A stretch of 64,000 nt of DNA from Phenylobacterium sp. (GTDB taxonomy: Bacteria > Pseudomonadota > Alphaproteobacteria > Caulobacterales > Caulobacteraceae). Position numbers and translations under genes: made by a program. Location of the stretch: positions 1 to 64,000 of the forward strand of contig NZ_PNLB01000002.1 in assembly GCF_013822795.1 (NCBI RefSeq), read 5' to 3'. This document shows, piece by piece, positions 62,715-64,000 of this stretch (position 1 is its first letter; the number at the start of each line of letters is the position of its first letter). Under the pieces are notes generated by a model, which ran no database searches, was not told the origin of the DNA, and saw only the letters and a program-made list of their open reading frames with translations.

Positions 62715-63293
62715 TCAGGCCGCCAACTCCGCCGCGCACATCGCCCGGAACTGCGCCAGGCTCTCGGCCTGCTCGGGATGCAGCGCGCCCAGCACCTCGA
62801 TCGTGAAGGTGACCGGCGCCGAGCCGGCCGCCGTCACCAGCGTCCCGTCGCGCACCGCCGCCGGGGTGTCGACATAGAGGTCCCAGGCCCGGTAGCTCGG
62901 CGTGTAGTGGCGCATGAAGTCGAGCGCGTTGGAGGTGTGGCGCCGGCTGTCCAGCAGGCCGGCGCGGGCGGCCGCCACCGTCCCGGCGCAGATCGCCCCC
63001 ACCACCTTGCCCGCCTCGTCGGCGGCCCGCAGCACTGGGGCGATGTCGGGCGCGTCGTCGCCCGTCCAGCCGTCCGACCCGACCACGACCAGCGCGTCAT
63101 AAGCGTCCGGCGTCAGGTCCTCGATGGCCGTGCCCGGGTCGATGGTCATGCCGCCCATCGAGGTGACCGGCCGGCCGCCCGGCGTGTGGAACGACGTCGC
63201 CCCGTCGAAGTAGGTGCGGGCCGCGGCGCTGAGCTGCGCGTGCTCCCAGTCGGCGAAATTGTCGATGACGATGAAGGCGATGTGCTTGCCCAT
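62715..63293 (-). CDS. DJ-1/PfpI-family protein, 192 aa
   Basis: The fold has IAFIVIDNFADWEHAQLSAA, MTIDPGTAIEDLTPD, ALVVVGSDGW and the nucleophile elbow GAICAGTVAAARAGLLD with C102. The acidic partner E17 (DWEH) is present. The family contains glyoxalase, chaperone and amidotransferase-like enzymes, so the precise activity cannot be assigned. The start is ATG 63293. Confidence 0.93.
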   Translation of the reverse strand: MGKHIAFIVIDNFADWEHAQLSAAARTYFDGATSFHTPGGRPVTSMGGMTIDPGTAIEDLTPDAYDALVVVGSDGWTGDDAPDIAPVLRAADEAGKVVGAICAGTVAAARAGLLDSRRHTSNALDFMRHYTPSYRAWDLYVDTPAAVRDGTLVTAAGSAPVTFTIEVLGALHPEQAESLAQFRAMCAAELAA

Positions 63294-63365
63294 GGCGATA
63301 CTCCAGACCCGCGATGACGGAACGCATCATCGCCGCTTCCGGCGCCAAAACCTGTCAGCAGGCTG

Positions 63366-64000
63366 TCAGCCCATCGGCTGATCGATCGCGGTCGGCGGCT
63401 TGGAGAACCAGCGCGGTCCTTGCTCGGTCATGTAGAGGCAGTCTTCCAGCCGCACCCCGAACCGGCCCGGCAGATAGAGCCCGGGCTCGTTCGACAGGCA
63501 CATGCCCGGCGCCAGCCTGGTCGCCTCGCCGCGGACGAAGTTGATCGGCTCGTGGCCCTCCATGCCGATCCCGTGTCCGGTCCGGTGCGACAGGCCCGGC
63601 AGCCCGTAGTCCGGCCCATAGCCCAGGCTCTCGTAATAGCGGCGCACAGCGTCGTCGACGGCGCCGGCGGCCACGCCGACCTGGGCGGTCTCGAAGGCGA
63701 TCTGCTGGCCGCGCGCCACCTCGTTCCAGACCTTGCGCTGGGCCGCGGTCGGCTCGCCGAACACGAAGGTCCGCGAGATGTCCGACTGATAGCCCTCGAC
63801 CGTGCAGCCGCAGTCCATCAGCACGACCTCGCCCTCGCGCACGACCTGCGGCTTCTCCGATCCGTGCGGCAGGGCCGCGTCCGCGCCGACCAGCACCATC
63901 TCGAATTCCGGCGATCCGCCCAGCGCGCGGGTGGCCTTGTTCATGATCGCCCCGACGTCGGCGTGGGTCATGCCGCGCTCGACCTTGCCGTGGGTGTAGC
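63366..64000 (-). CDS. M24-family metallopeptidase (Xaa-Pro peptidase-like), C-terminal part
   Basis: The gene continues past the window end; only about 211 residues of the C-terminal pita-bread domain are visible. The five metal ligands of the family are present: D in VLMDCGC, D in SDISRTF, H in TGHGIGMEGH, E in NEPGLYL and E in RLEDC. The catalytic His segment is HRTGHG. It cleaves N-terminal residues from peptides, probably before proline. The ATG at 63971 is an internal Met, since the frame stays open to 64000. Confidence 0.95.
   Translation of the reverse strand, partial: YTHGKVERGMTHADVGAIMNKATRALGGSPEFEMVLVGADAALPHGSEKPQVVREGEVVLMDCGCTVEGYQSDISRTFVFGEPTAAQRKVWNEVARGQQIAFETAQVGVAAGAVDDAVRRYYESLGYGPDYGLPGLSHRTGHGIGMEGHEPINFVRGEATRLAPGMCLSNEPGLYLPGRFGVRLEDCLYMTEQGPRWFSKPPTAIDQPMG

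Overview
This is a 64 kb chromosomal window of a high-GC alphaproteobacterium. Several gene families point towards Caulobacterales (a Caulobacter or Phenylobacterium relative): a long-form isocitrate lyase of about 530 residues beside malate synthase G and a short-chain-acyl regulator of the ScfR/RamB type, an ftsE-ftsX-ydcF-plsC block next to DUF3426 and DUF2125 genes, and an argH-lipoprotein-lysA operon. The genus is inferred from gene content, not proven. No rRNA, tRNA, CRISPR array, phage or insertion sequence was seen.

Layout. From 1 to 11 kb there is a small hypothetical gene, then a very large repeat-built autotransporter of about 3,460 residues on the minus strand. From 11.3 to 16.6 kb lie a TPR-sulfotransferase, a CYTH triphosphatase-family protein, a SulP anion transporter, a small hypothetical gene and a polyphosphate kinase 2. 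From 16.9 to 19.1 kb is the DUF3649-PepSY-DUF3325 trio usually linked to siderophore uptake. From 19.1 to 24.7 kb is a glyoxylate-shunt locus (glcB, an ScfR-like regulator, and divergent aceA with a clear terminator).

From 24.7 to 42.7 kb is a surface-glycan island: a polysaccharide deacetylase, two methyltransferases, a Wzm/Wzt-type ABC exporter, seven GT2 and one GT4 glycosyltransferases, GalE, two other SDR sugar-nucleotide enzymes and a Gfo/Idh oxidoreductase. Seven minus-strand genes (36.7 to 29.9 kb) overlap or nearly touch and probably form one operon. Another likely plus-strand unit (39.3 to 42.7 kb) contains the GT4, galE and a TPR-methyltransferase.

From 44.0 to 49.6 kb is an unusual signalling locus. 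An OmpR-family regulator, a secreted LysM-FecR protein and a CHASE2-PAS histidine kinase have overlapping reading frames. Divergent to them are a 38-codon one-helix peptide (not previously obvious because of its size) and a GTG-started helical protein. Between the two transcription units is a perfect inverted repeat with a third half-site, a good candidate operator. This is the best candidate in the window for a little-described system.

From 50 to 64 kb are housekeeping genes: an XRE regulator with a possible 22-codon leader ORF, a cold-shock protein, tlpA divergent from argH, a lipoprotein and lysA, a hybrid histidine kinase, a phosphoribosyltransferase, a DUF3426 zinc-ribbon protein, ftsEX-ydcF-plsC, chaC divergent from a DUF2125 gene, a palindromic intergenic repeat, a DJ-1/PfpI protein and an M24 peptidase cut by the window end.
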